Source: Cheiracanthium punctorium (lineage: Eukaryota > Arthropoda > Arachnida > Araneae > Cheiracanthiidae). From it: 64,000 bases of DNA. Numbering within the stretch: position 1 is the first letter of the stretch; each line of letters starts with the position of its first letter. The DNA lies in assembly GCA_038373885.1 (NCBI GenBank), contig JAWZYV010011916.1:1-64000 (forward strand). The letters run 5' to 3'. This document shows, piece by piece, positions 11,691 through 21,890 of the stretch. The notes under the pieces were generated by a model. The model was given only the letters and a program-made list of their open reading frames with translations. It searched no databases and was not told the origin of the DNA. Position numbers and translations under genes: made by a program.

Positions 11691-11970
11691 ACGACAGATT
11701 GCTCAAATAGCACGTGCAAAAGAAAATCATAAAATTTCTGATTTTCATTTTTCTTCCCTCTGCCCTCTCTTAATGTTAATTTATGAACTGCACCAGAATT
11801 ACACGTGGTATTGTAACTGAAGAAGTGTTAGGATCTCTTGTGATCTTTAAATGTAACTAAGTAAATAGGAAAGGAAAAGAAAAGCCTTTCATACTCCTGT
11901 TTAAATCACCAGTGGTCGAGGAATGTGTCTACATTTACTCTGTAAATGAAGCCAAAAGTAGTAAAAATGT

Positions 11971-12294
11971 TTCAAGTGACCACAAGGCAGGACAGAGTTC
12001 TCCATCCTATTTCCCAACAATCGGGGGAGAAGAGACCTCCAGGAGCCTTTGTTTGCCATGTGTGCCAAGATGACTGATTAGGTGGCCATGAATACCTTCT
12101 GGACCTGAGGATTTGTTAAGATCCATGGTCTTTAGGGAAATTCTGTTATTCTGTTAAATTCCATTACAAAAGTCCCCCCAGTTTTTTGGTTGCGAAAGTT
12201 ATTTAACAACAGCCGCCGCCAAAATGGATAAAGCTCTCTTAACTACTTAATTTCACAATTATCCTTTACTCTGCTTTACCCTCCACACAATCAG
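11971..12294 (-). pseudogene. LINE reverse-transcriptase fragment, duplicate A
   Basis: Same sequence as 13777-14092, apart from one visible substitution and an 8-bp tandem duplication (ATTCTGTT). On the minus strand it encodes the start of an X/Jockey-type RT, including EGIHGHLISHLGTHGKQRLL, the region just before RT motif 1. The 8-bp duplication breaks the frame. Confidence 0.7.
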
Positions 12295-13123
12295 TAGTAT
12301 TTATTGGATTCTTTAAGGGAATTTATAAACAATTTGAAATGTGTTGCTAAGTTCTTGAAAAATAAGACCGCCAGTATTTCTACAGTAGTATAATGGGTTA
12401 TTGGTTATTGTGGTTAAGAGACAAAGCAACACGATGGCTACCTGCCTAATGGGCGAGATGCTTTGGGTAGAGGATATTTTAAAGAGTTTTAAGATGCATT
12501 CGCGATAAATATGGAGTAAAACACCCCGAACTCCCGACCGTTATAAAGTGACAGCTTCCCGTAATAGGATGGGTGGATCAAATTTCCATTCTAGATGATT
12601 TTGAAACCTTTTGTGTAATTCTTAATTAAAAATGTTTCCAAATTTTGTCTGTAGATGGAAATGAAAAAATTAAGGAGCAGTATCAGTTATGAAAGCTGAA
12701 AACTTAGATGATATGCAAAACATTTAAATTCATGATAAAACGTTAAAACATCTCACTGAAAGACAAAACTTGAATTTTTTTAGATTGTGATTTAACTGAG
12801 TATTTATATTCAAACACTCAATCAATAAATAATAAATATTATGCGTAGAGGTTTATTTTACGCACTGTGACTTTTGGAAATTAAGTTTTTATAAACGATT
12901 TCGAAACAATCGAGTATTTATTGTTCAGATGCTGAAATTGTATAGTTTTCATTGCGTTTTGAATATTAATGCAATTTCTCAGATATGGTCTATTTCGGAT
13001 CTAATTGGTATGTAAGTAAATTTTTTAAAAGGCAAAGTTAAAAAAAAATGCACGTTTTCCTTAACACAACTATTAATATTGCTTTTGTTATTATTGTTAA
13101 AATGTATTTAAATAAAATAAACT
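12295..13123. other. No gene recognised
   Basis: AT-rich; no frame or repeat that I can support. Confidence 0.5.
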
Positions 13124-13287
13124 GGGATCTTCGGTGGAAAAAGTTACATGTATTTTGTACTTAGATGCATTTTCAAAATACATACTATTTTGTATTTTTT
13201 TTAATTTAAGAAGTATTTTGTATTTCAGTGTTAGAATCAGTGTATTTTGTATCGGAAATACATTTTCGGTGTACTTTGCCCAAATCT
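13124..13287. mobile_element. MITE with CAGATTTGGGCAAAGTA end, inserted in LINE
   Basis: The right end read on the minus strand is CAGATTTGGGCAAAGTA, followed by AAATACA/TGTATTTT words, as in the abundant hAT-like family. It interrupts the minus-strand LINE RT frame just after the motif-A region. The left end was not resolved. Confidence 0.5.
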
Positions 13288-14092
13288 GTTGTCTCCAATC
13301 TCTTTTAGAGACCTTAGTCATGTCCAGAAGGAGAGTGGCTGTGTGACTTGTTGGCTTTAAGTTCTGTGGATCTCTAACATTCTGACAAAAACATCCTTTA
13401 AAACCCATATTGCTCTAGATGAAGTGAGTTGTTTGAGAGCAAATAATTATTCAACCTGGCCAGAATAAATCTCTCCATAGCCTTAAAAACAAGGGAAGTC
13501 AGCGCAATGTGGCTGAAGCTTTCAGTGGAGCTGACATCTTTTTCTGACTTTTGAATGGGGATAACCCAAGCTCTTCTCCTTTTCCGAGACAACTCAGTCT
13601 TCAGGAGAGGCTAAAGATATCTAAGAAGTCTATTCTCTCCGGTTGTTGGGAAATAATCGGCGGTTAGCTGCAAACTGGCCACAAACCTAGTTGTTTGATT
13701 AATCGTGTTCGGTAACAACTTTGGACGGTCGTTTAGCCAATCACAAGAATCCCTTGACGCTTCTCCTTGACTCTACTTCAAGTGACCACAAGGCAGGACA
13801 GAGTTCTCCATCCTATTTCCCAACAATCGGGGGAGAAGAGACCTCCAGGAGCCTTTGTTTGCCATGTGTGCCAAGATGACTGATTAGGTGGCCATGAATA
13901 CCTTCTGGATCTGAGGATTTGTTAAGATCCATGGTCTTTAGGGAAATTCTGTTAAATTCCATTACAAAAGTCCCCCCAGTTTTTTGGTTGCGAAAGTTAT
14001 TTAACAACAGCCGCCGCCAAAATGGATAAAGCTCTCTTAACTACTTAATTTCACAATTATCCTTTACTCTGCTTTACCCTCCACACAATCAG
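13288..14092 (-). pseudogene. LINE reverse-transcriptase fragment (X/Jockey-type)
   Basis: Read on the minus strand in order: the GIHGHLISHLGTHGKQRLL pre-RT segment (duplicate B of 11971-12294), then RAWVIPIQKSEKD and FSHIALTSLVFKAMERFILARL (RT motifs 1-2), then EQYGF, a frameshift near 13405, then TATLLLDMTK (motif A region, degraded after TK where AFD is expected). The frame is broken at least twice and ends where a MITE is inserted at 13287. It is an inactive copy of a non-LTR retrotransposon; the RNase H fragment at 9867-10320 is on the same strand and plausibly its 3' continuation. Confidence 0.7.
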
Positions 14093-15059
14093 ATGCCATT
14101 TAAAATCCTACCGCACGCAACAAAAGGCGGTTTCGATAAAACAGATAAATTTGACAACATATAACACTTTTTCTATACACCTTACTTTCGCTCGCTGCGG
14201 GAAAACAATAGGCATACAGCAGGCACACACACAAAGAAAATTGCTTCGCAGATTCTTTGTACACATGTAAGTCTTGAGCACTAAATCTTTTCACACTTGG
14301 CTTTCAGTTTCACTCAATGGTTAAATCCACTAACGACTTTTGAAGGCAGCGCGGCAGAGGAGAAGAATGAGGGGGAGGGGGGAGAATATAAGCACAGAAA
14401 AATTGTTTCATCCAAAAGCACCTTAATAGCCGACGTACTTCTATTATGTTGTGTTAGACAGGATGAAGCCGTTTTAATACAGAGAGCAAGCACAGCTAAC
14501 TGGTAACTTTGCTATCAGATGGCTGAGGGAACAATGGACTTCCTGGGGTGAAAAACTTGGCATCTCGCGAATTAATAGACAGAGCTGACCTCTCAATCGC
14601 GGAACTTCTCAATCAGCGGTACAAAAGCCGTCATAAGCGAGCATCTCTAATAATTACTTAAATGGTTCTGCCACTTCATTGTATGAAGAAGCAAGAGCAC
14701 CTCGTTTTGTCCGTCGGGAGGAAGCAACGACGCACTGCAGTCGGATCTGCTTACATCGAAATAATCGAATAAGTAAAACACCCGGAAAAGTTCCGTGCGT
14801 GGGTCACTCTCAAAAAATGTTACAAATTATGCTTCTTTATTTGATTACATTCAGATTTTACTTTGTTTTATTTACTTTTTGCTTTTGTTATTCCTGATAA
14901 CCATGAATGTACATTGGTAAAAAACCTAGTAAAAAAGAGTACAACAAACTAATATTCGTAGCATATGTCATTGCTTTCCATTAAGAAAAAATAGACTCTG
15001 AATAACAGAGCGAACATACTTAACTTACTACTTAGCAACCCCTACAAAGGATAACTTAC
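14093..15059. other. No gene recognised
   Basis: Mixed composition; short frames at 14297-14506 and 14679-14897 have no recognisable motif. Confidence 0.5.
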
Positions 15060-15199
15060 GGCCGTATTCACCAAACATTTGAGTCCCGGATTAATCCTGA
15101 AACGCATGTTAGTTACAGTCATCGGTAAGATATCTTACCGATGACTTTAACACGCGAGTTTGGTTTAATCCGCGTGACAAGTGTTCGGTGAATACGGCC
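15060..15199. mobile_element. 140-bp palindromic MITE
   Basis: The ends GGCCGTATTCACC and GGTGAATACGGCC are inverted repeats. The centre 15117-15146 is a perfect 30-bp palindrome without a loop (half-site AGTCATCGGTAAGAT). Confidence 0.75.
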
Positions 15200-15829
15200 A
15201 TTAGAATCACATTTCCTCCCTCACATTCTTCAGCAAACATACAGTTTTCATTCTTCAACTGTGAATATTTTAGTCGCCTTTCCTACAAAGTAATGTTATC
15301 GGTAAAGTTAGAAAAAAAAAAAACGTTTTAAGCGCAAAAAGAATTTTTTTGGAGTCAAAATAAGAATAAATAAGACGATTTTTAAAACATGCATTATCTT
15401 TTGCTCGGTGATAGTTTTTCTCACGCCTCCCCTGCAAACGCTCTGCGCCTTTCAAGGAGAGCGCGCCCCATCGGTTGGGAGAACCGGTGTTCTAGACAAT
15501 AATAATTGAAAGCTAGAAAAAAAAAATTAAAGCTTTATAAAAGAGGGTTGTTTCCAAGAAGAGCTGCTGTTTGCGCCCTACTCAATTCAAACAGGCAAGT
15601 CCGTTCAGCATGTTGTTGTGGTTTATTCCTCAAGGTCAAACCGAAGACTAGACCAACTCTAAGAGATCACCAACTCTCAAAAAGTCGTGGACAAGAAGAG
15701 GCGTGACGAGTAAATTATAATGAAGAGCTCTACACAGATCAATGGGGAAGGCAGAGGAGGCCTGAGCTTAAGAACATTTAGTGTAAATTTAAAACAATTC
15801 TGCCCATTGACATATGACATTGGCTCCCA
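15200..15829. other. No gene recognised
   Basis: A poly-A tract is near 15313. The stretch 15500-15730 may be LINE 5' material, but I see no motif. Confidence 0.4.
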
Positions 15830-16393
15830 ATATCTCCACTCATAAGTCTGCTGAAAATGACCTCGACAGTTCCTTAACCCTTCAACGCGCGGTGTGTCCT
15901 TGCATTTCAAAAACATTTTCTATCTGCCTTGACTTGAGTCAAAAATTGTTAAAAGCAGAAGACTGTGATGAAGTCCTAAGATCAGTGACTTATGAAACTG
16001 AATAATCATTACCCTGTTTCGAACTGGCTCAGGGTCTTTACCGATAGATCTAAGGTGTAAGATTGTGCCAACGCAGGAGCCGTGTTTTTTGTGAGCTGTT
16101 TTCATTTTACTCTCCTGTTGGTGCTCACATGTCAGCTTTCGACGGAGAAAGTTTCGCTATCCGATCGGCCCTTCTTCAGCTACGAAGCCGATTGACCGAT
16201 TTTTCTATAGTGGTGATTCTCTCTGACTCTAAAGCAGCTCTACAGGCCATAGGCTGTGCTGGTCGATCTCGTATGAAAGATATCGACTACAGTATAAACC
16301 TTTTGGCATATTTATCTGATTGTAATAAATCAGATGTCTTGCAGTGGATCCCGGTCCACTGAGAAATCGAAGGGAACGAGACCGCTGATTTTC

Positions 16394-16428
<35 letters not shown>

Positions 16429-16590
16429 GGGGCTTCAGTTTTACAGTTAAATTGCCAGAAACTGTCCTACCAATCTATTAAGAAAATAATTAAAAGGACT
16501 TTAATGAGTTCCTTCTCTAGGGACGTTGCTGCTAGAAGTGATCAAAAGCCCTGGTGGTTCAATCATATTGAAGATATTCCTGAGTGGCCT
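15830..16590 (+). pseudogene. LINE ORF2 fragment, RNase H domain, 5' half of a split LINE
   Basis: On the plus strand RVFTDRSKV (first Asp motif; near 16035), then SAFDGESFAIRSALLQL (catalytic Glu), VVILSDSKAALQAIG (second Asp) and LQWIPVH followed by NETADFL (His/Asp) form the RNase H signature of an X/Jockey-type LINE. A stop and a frameshift are present, and a 30-base A-run (16395-16424) has expanded in the linker. The frame resumes with PWWFNHIEDIPEWP and stops exactly at 16590, where the element terminus begins. Its continuation is found, inverted, at 24190-24481. Confidence 0.75.
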
Positions 16591-16786
16591 CAGTAGTGTA
16601 AAAAGGACAGTTCTGCTCATGCGCAGCCATGTTAATCGTGCGCAGCCAAGTTAATCGCGCGCAGCCATACAAGTGCGTTTCCTATGCTGAGTGGGGAAAG
16701 GGGGCGTGGTCGGAGCGGATGTGGGACCGGATGTTGGTAGAGCTGATAAGATTTTTTTTTTTTTCAAATAAGGGGACTTGGGAAAA
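16591..16786 (+). repeat. Terminal inverted repeat, left end of element
   Basis: About 195 bp, differing from 24482-24677 at only a handful of positions. It includes three tandem copies of an ATGTTAATCG(C/T)GCGCAGCC-like 19-20 bp unit at 16625-16672 and the GCGTGGTCGGAGCGGATG block. The preceding 4 bases, GCCT, match the target duplication next to the other end. Confidence 0.8.
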
Positions 16787-19700
16787 AATTTTCAGATTTG
16801 AACCCTTAACAAATAAAAGAATTCACAAGTTAATGATCGCCGGCTTTAACCATTAAACCATGAACCCTTCAGGTATAAAAGGTAGGTGTATTGTGTTATA
16901 CTTTAGTTTTCAAAATGAATTGGGACTTTGATTAATTTTTCGAAGTTTATTTTTTATTTATTTAGTTTTCTTTACCATTTAGTAATAGAACCAATGTAAC
17001 TTGAATAAATGTTGCTTAATACATACTTCTAATGTTTAGCTAATTTTTGTATACTGATTATAGCATATATTTAATAAGTAACAGTTTACTAGAATATTAA
17101 AGTAGGGTTTAGGGTACCCATACATTTTCTACAAATTTCTTCTACTGTTAGGGAAGTGAGAAAATTATACCATAGAACGATTTTAGTACCTATAGTTTTT
17201 ACAAATAATGATTTAGATAGTGTATGAACTTTTTTATCTAAACATTTTTTTTTTTTTTCTTAAGAGATTTTTACCCAAGTTTTAATTTTAAGTTAAATAA
17301 GTAATTTTACAACAAATATTTTTTTAACCAAGAGTTTTAATTTTAAGTTAATAATTTATTTTACAACAAATATTTTTTTAATCAAGAGTTAATTAATTTT
17401 TATTTTATTTTTTTTAACCATGAGTTTTAATTTTAAGTTAGATAATTTTACAACAAATATTTTTTTTTAATCAAGAGTTAATTAATTTTTATTTTTTAAC
17501 CAAGTTTTAATTTTAAGTTATATAATTTTACTACAAATATTTTTTTAATCAAATGTTTTTCATTTATCAAGAAAAAATTTTAATCAAGTGTTTTTAATTT
17601 ATCAAGAAAAAAAAATTTAATCAAGAGTTTTAATTTTTTGTATACCGTATTTTTGTTAAGTAGCCGTTTAACATTAAAGTAGAATATCAATACATTTAAT
17701 CTACTGTTAGGGAAGTGAGAAAATTACACCATAGAAAGATTTTTACAAATACGGATTTATCGAAACATTTTTTCTTACCAACACATTTTTGATAGATTTT
17801 AGACAGCGATTATACTAGCTTATATTTTCTATAGATCAATTCAATAGATTCTATAGATCTATGAAAGCATAATTTTATACATGAATCAACCTTTTTAGAG
17901 GTCTTTTATTGATGCACTTAGTATATTTTATAGAAAGGTGAGCATAACTAGCACAAACTTTTAGACTAGATAGTACTATTGTTAGAAAGTTGAACTATTG
18001 GAAATAAAAATTGAAGATCCGTTTTAGCACAGTTGTATACTGCATGTACATAAATATCTTTCAACTATTTAGATAGTTTAAATTGCAAAAAGTTATCATT
18101 ACTTGAACTAAAAAATACAAGGTTTTTACTTACGTGAAGCCACATCTTGCGAAATCTTCTAGTCTCTGGACAAAGTACCAACATCTATACGGCTAGCAAG
18201 TACGGAAAATAGAGTAATGATTTAAAATACATTAACTCTAAGTTCCGTCCCAGCTGACCAATATCAAGACATTACTTCTTTTTATCCTCATATGCTGAAA
18301 ATAGACATAACATTTAGAAACTAAATACTAATAAAATAACACATTTGGAGATATTAAACGCTTTAAAAGTAATTTTTTTCTTATAACAATTTATCAGATT
18401 CACAATACTATTTTATGTAGGATAAAATTAGTTAGCCGCGAAAATTTAATCTTAATTAGAATTTACTGAAATATAGATACCATGCATGCCTTATTTTCTA
18501 TTAGGAGAAAGCCCTCAAACCCCAGTTTTCGTATACAAACTGCTTAAAGTACTTCTACCGATAATGCCTATTGCTATTAATTACACTGGATTACCAACTT
18601 AAAATTTTGCAAAACACCAAAATACAGAAAAACATACATTAACAGTAACCAAAAAAAATCACACTTAAAAGTACAACACATCAAAAGTGGAAAATATAAC
18701 TACCAAACTATAAGAACCACATAATTATTTTCAATTAGAATTACGGTATCAACTTATATGTAACTAAAATAATAGAAAATATTACACTTACCCTGTACTT
18801 GTACACGCGAGAGGCAAAAATAATAAAAATACTCACATAATTCACAAATATATCCACAGCATAAAATCAACCACGTGCACGCCATATTGCAAACTCATTG
18901 CTGATAACAGAAATTGAGATAAGAAAGTGCCTTGAGACTCTACAGAGCCGGTACAATAACAGTTGGCCAGTTTGCCGATAAGATAAAACCAGGGAGGCTG
19001 TTAGGGGTATGCAATTGGGGACACGTGTTTCATTCTACGTTCAAAAATGGGGACTTATGGATTAAGATGTTTACTACTTTAAAACATGATCTAATTTTTA
19101 CAAACGCATTGGAACTTTGTATAGGATATCTATTGAACACGTATTAAATACATTATGATTATTCTTCTGATCGACATTATATCCTAAATTAAAATATCAA
19201 AGTTAAGCTACAACGATTAATATATTTTACGTAGTTTATGAAAATAATGAATCATTAAATTAATTTCTGTGAAACAATTAGCATAGATCATTGTACTAAA
19301 GCAAATTATTTTTGTTAAATTTTGATAATTACAGTAATAAATTATAGGCATTGCAGATGAATGAGTGTTCACATATAAAATAGGTATTTACTATTGAAAA
19401 ACAGGATCTAATTTTAACAAATGCATTGGAATTTTGTATAGGATATCTATTGAACACGTATTAAATACATTATGATTATTCTAATATGAAAAACAGGGTT
19501 AAGATTCTTTACTTGTGATGAATGCCACACATTTTTTTTTATATACTTAAATTTTACATAGACATCCTTTTAATAAATTCATAAACTAAAATTATTGTTT
19601 AAAACAATATTTACAATAATAAACTAAAATTTTTATTTAATAAAGTCATAAACTAAAATTATTAATGAAAACTTGCTAATAAATTAAACATATCAAAATT

Positions 19701-20000
19701 TTTACACTCAATTTTTTTTATATACTTAAATTTTACAAACATGTAGACATCCTTTTAATAAAGTCATAAACTAAAATTATTAATGAAAACCTGTTAATAA
19801 ATTAAACTGATTACTCTAATAAATAGCTAATCACAACATATATCAGAAAAAATATAAGCAATTATAATACCTGGAAAATACCGGACAACGCTCTTGTTAC
19901 ATGCGGGCAAAACATCTCTTTGCTCGGCTAAAGAATTCTTAGGTACCCGTTGCAGGAGAACTTACCTACGCCCAACCTACAAACTCTACAAATTTAACGG
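16787..20000 (+). other. Non-coding leader of the right element copy
   Basis: AT-rich, without a credible gene. A ~130 bp block at 17090-17220 is a diverged duplicate of 17670-17770. An AT-rich tandem array occupies 17275-17640. An ~85 bp block is duplicated at 19060-19150 and 19400-19480. Conservation with the left copy is best from 17790 to 20340. Confidence 0.6.
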
Positions 20001-20008
20001 CAACTGGT

Positions 20009-20060
20009 TTTCTCTTATCAGGTATCAAACATCAGATAAGAGATAAGGAAGTGACATGCG
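20009..20060 (+). promoter_or_regulatory. Cluster of GATA-factor type sites upstream of the AlkB-like gene
   Basis: CTTATCAGG, then CAGATAAGAGATAAGG within 50 bp, in both orientations, about 320-360 bp upstream of the start codon. The same cluster is retained in the left copy (842-885). GATA-factor use is an inference from the motif only. Confidence 0.35.
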
Positions 20061-20227
20061 CAGAAGACACCTGATAGTGACGTGTGCAAATCTGTGTTGA
20101 TTTAATATCCGCTAGGTTCGTTGGCAGGATGTACATTGAGTGGCAACTCTCTGTAACAGGCTAAGACAAGTTAGATGATGCAATATCTACAGGGTTGAGA
20201 AAGTTTTAAGGTAGAGGGCGCTTGGGT

Positions 20228-20239
20228 AATCACGTGATT
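20228..20239. promoter_or_regulatory. 12-bp palindrome with CACGTG E-box
   Basis: AATCACGTGATT, 131-142 bp upstream of the start codon, is unchanged in the left copy although flanking bases differ. CACGTG is the core site for bHLH factors; function here is inferred. Confidence 0.35.
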
Positions 20240-20370
20240 TTTGTAAGATCCAGTATAGAGACATTTTAGTTAGATAAAGTGGCCAGGTGTGTGTTGCGAG
20301 ACTCCCTTTGCACTGTGTGCGCCTATACTTAAGACGTGTGTTTTAATTGATTTTTCGCCGAGTTTCAAAA

Positions 20371-21255
20371 ATGTCTTTGCTTGAATACACTCCCGAGTTT
20401 TATACTCAAAGTGATGCTGATGTGTTGCTGCAAGAAATAATACAATTGCCTTTAGATGTAAAGCCTCTGCAAAGTATTGAAAAGAAAATTTCCCCCGAGT
20501 TTTATACTGAAAGTGATGTTGACGTGCTACAGCAAGAATTGTTTCAATTACCCCTGCAAAGTAGTGAAAAGAAAATTTCCTCGACCCGTAAAGTAATTAC
20601 TTTTGCTGATGAAGGAATCAATTACAGTTTACCTCGAGCAACAGTCTCTGTTTACTCTTGGATACCCATTTTGCAAAAAATACGTGAAGATCTACAGAAA
20701 GTGACAAATTATGAATTTAATATGGTGCAAGTGAACTTTTGCTTTGAAGAACAACCTAAAATTGAAGACGGTAACTACGAAGATTTTAATCTGGACCTAT
20801 CATCAGGTGTATGCATTCTAAGTTTTGGATCTAAACGAACTTTGGATTTTAAACCAGCGAACTGTGAAACCACTACCATTAAATTAGAACATGGTTCAAT
20901 GTGTAAGATATATCCCCCAACCAACAAACTTTTAACGCATGGTATTCCTTCTGAACCTTATGTGACAGACCCGCACATTAACCTAACATTTGCCAAAATG
21001 TACATTTATGAGCCTTCCCCGAAAAGGGCAAAGTTGGACGATTGGACGGACGATCTTTACCACAGCTTATATGCTTCTGTAAATAGTACATGGCACTTGG
21101 AAAGACTTATCTACGTTTCACTTCACGATGAAAGAACTGACTTGAAGATTTATATTAGACAATTTATTCAGAACGCCCAATTAGACTATATACCAACCGG
21201 TCAGGGAGTCGTGATGAACCCTTCCACATGGATCGAATTTATTATAAAACTATAA
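20371..21255 (+). CDS. Catalytically degraded AlkB-fold protein with PC4-like C-terminal domain
   Basis: 294 codons from ATG 20371 (AAAAATG context; the left copy shares this ATG, whereas the upstream in-frame codon at 20347 is only TTG). Residues 7-37 and 41-68 are a duplicated segment (PEFYT-x-SD-x-DVL-x-QE...QLPL). Residues 73-210 align by eye with ALKBH2/3: a LPRATVSVYSWIPIL segment, FNMVQVN, LSFGSKRTLDF, LEHGSMCKIYPPTN, THGIP, and DPHINLTF. The iron ligands HxD are replaced (N135-Y136-E137). The distal His (H190) remains. Both 2-oxoglutarate-binding Arg positions are His202 and Ala208. Dioxygenase activity is therefore unlikely; nucleic-acid binding may persist. Residues about 238-294 (IYVSLHDERTDLKIYIRQFI...GVVMNPSTWIEFI) resemble the PC4/Sub1 single-strand DNA-binding domain. 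No introns. The frame continues open after the stop (next entry). Confidence 0.7.
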   Translation: MSLLEYTPEFYTQSDADVLLQEIIQLPLDVKPLQSIEKKISPEFYTESDVDVLQQELFQLPLQSSEKKISSTRKVITFADEGINYSLPRATVSVYSWIPILQKIREDLQKVTNYEFNMVQVNFCFEEQPKIEDGNYEDFNLDLSSGVCILSFGSKRTLDFKPANCETTTIKLEHGSMCKIYPPTNKLLTHGIPSEPYVTDPHINLTFAKMYIYEPSPKRAKLDDWTDDLYHSLYASVNSTWHLERLIYVSLHDERTDLKIYIRQFIQNAQLDYIPTGQGVVMNPSTWIEFIIKL

Positions 21256-21890
21256 GATTTTAATATATGTCATAACAATAGCTCTTTTATTTGTAATAAT
21301 CAATTATCTGTATTTAATGACGATGGAAAATGTATCTTACAACAAATTTACAAAACCGGAGATTCATTTACGTTAAATCCAATTTCCTTAACACTTTTAA
21401 ATGATCAAGTATTAAAACTTTGCAAAATGAGAAATGAAATATTGGAATGCATTTTAAAAACGCTATATACGACGACCCTACCTCATTTAATTTTAAAATT
21501 AAAGCCGCGAAAATGTAACCGTGAACCCCATTGTAATTACGATGAGGCGAAACAACAATTAATGGATATAGTACATCAGGAAATTTTTAAAAACATAGGC
21601 CGGGTTCAGGATCATTCTTCGCAAAGGATACATGCCTGTTCGAATAGAACACATATTGATGAGCGAGAGGGTCTTATAAGTAGTAAAGCATGGTTTACGG
21701 TTGACATGCCGTATATTACAAGAGAGATATGCGAGAAAAAATGCACTTTCATTATGACGGAGAATTTTTTTCAAACATTTTCATTGAAGACTATATGAAG
21801 TATCTTCAAAATGAGCTATTTAATACATTTTTTCAACCGTTTTCAGATTTTGCTAATTTCAAGGATGACAAAACATGTGTAATTATGTGA
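21256..21890 (+). pseudogene. Downstream extension of the AlkB/PC4-like gene beyond an in-frame TAA and a frameshift
   Basis: After TAA 21253-21255 the same frame stays open for 181 codons to 21798. There is no ATG until 21427, so it was probably once continuous with the upstream protein, or is reached by stop-codon readthrough. The first ~55 codons (NNQLSVFNDDGKCIL, then TLNPISLTLLNDQVLKL) resemble a second, more diverged PC4-type domain. The next part is Cys/His-containing with no family that I know. At an A6 run (21736-21741) the likely coding frame shifts by one; the alternative frame is open and hydrophilic to TGA 21888-21890. An AUG at 21427 could give a separate 123-residue protein. 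Whether this is a decayed gene, a recoded gene or two genes cannot be settled here. Confidence 0.5.

Larger units (their letters stand above)
16591..21890 (+). mobile_element. Right copy of AlkB/PC4-carrying element (terminus to end of gene)
   Basis: It starts with the terminus CAGTAGTGTAAAAAGGACAG at 16591, directly abutting a LINE frame. The order is a 195-bp terminal repeat, about 3.5 kb of non-coding leader, then the gene at 20371-21890. How far it continues rightward is unclear, because AT-rich sequence follows and an inversion breakpoint is inferred before about 23.6 kb. I see no transposase, integrase, polymerase or helicase motif, so its mobilisation class is unknown. The 4-bp duplication and long TIR exclude Helitron and LTR classes and do not fit canonical Polintons (6-bp TSD, AG termini). 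Confidence 0.65.

Noticed and set aside
20347..20370. Start of the AlkB-like protein eight codons earlier
   Set aside because: The codon at 20347 is TTG; the first ATG is 20371, in good context and shared by both copies.
1..20877. The inverted arms as terminal repeats of one giant element enclosing 4.6-16.6 kb
   Set aside because: The recognisable termini of both arms point toward the enclosed interval, which contains ordinary unrelated transposon debris, and the flanks at 4557 and 16590 do not match; two separate insertions fit better.
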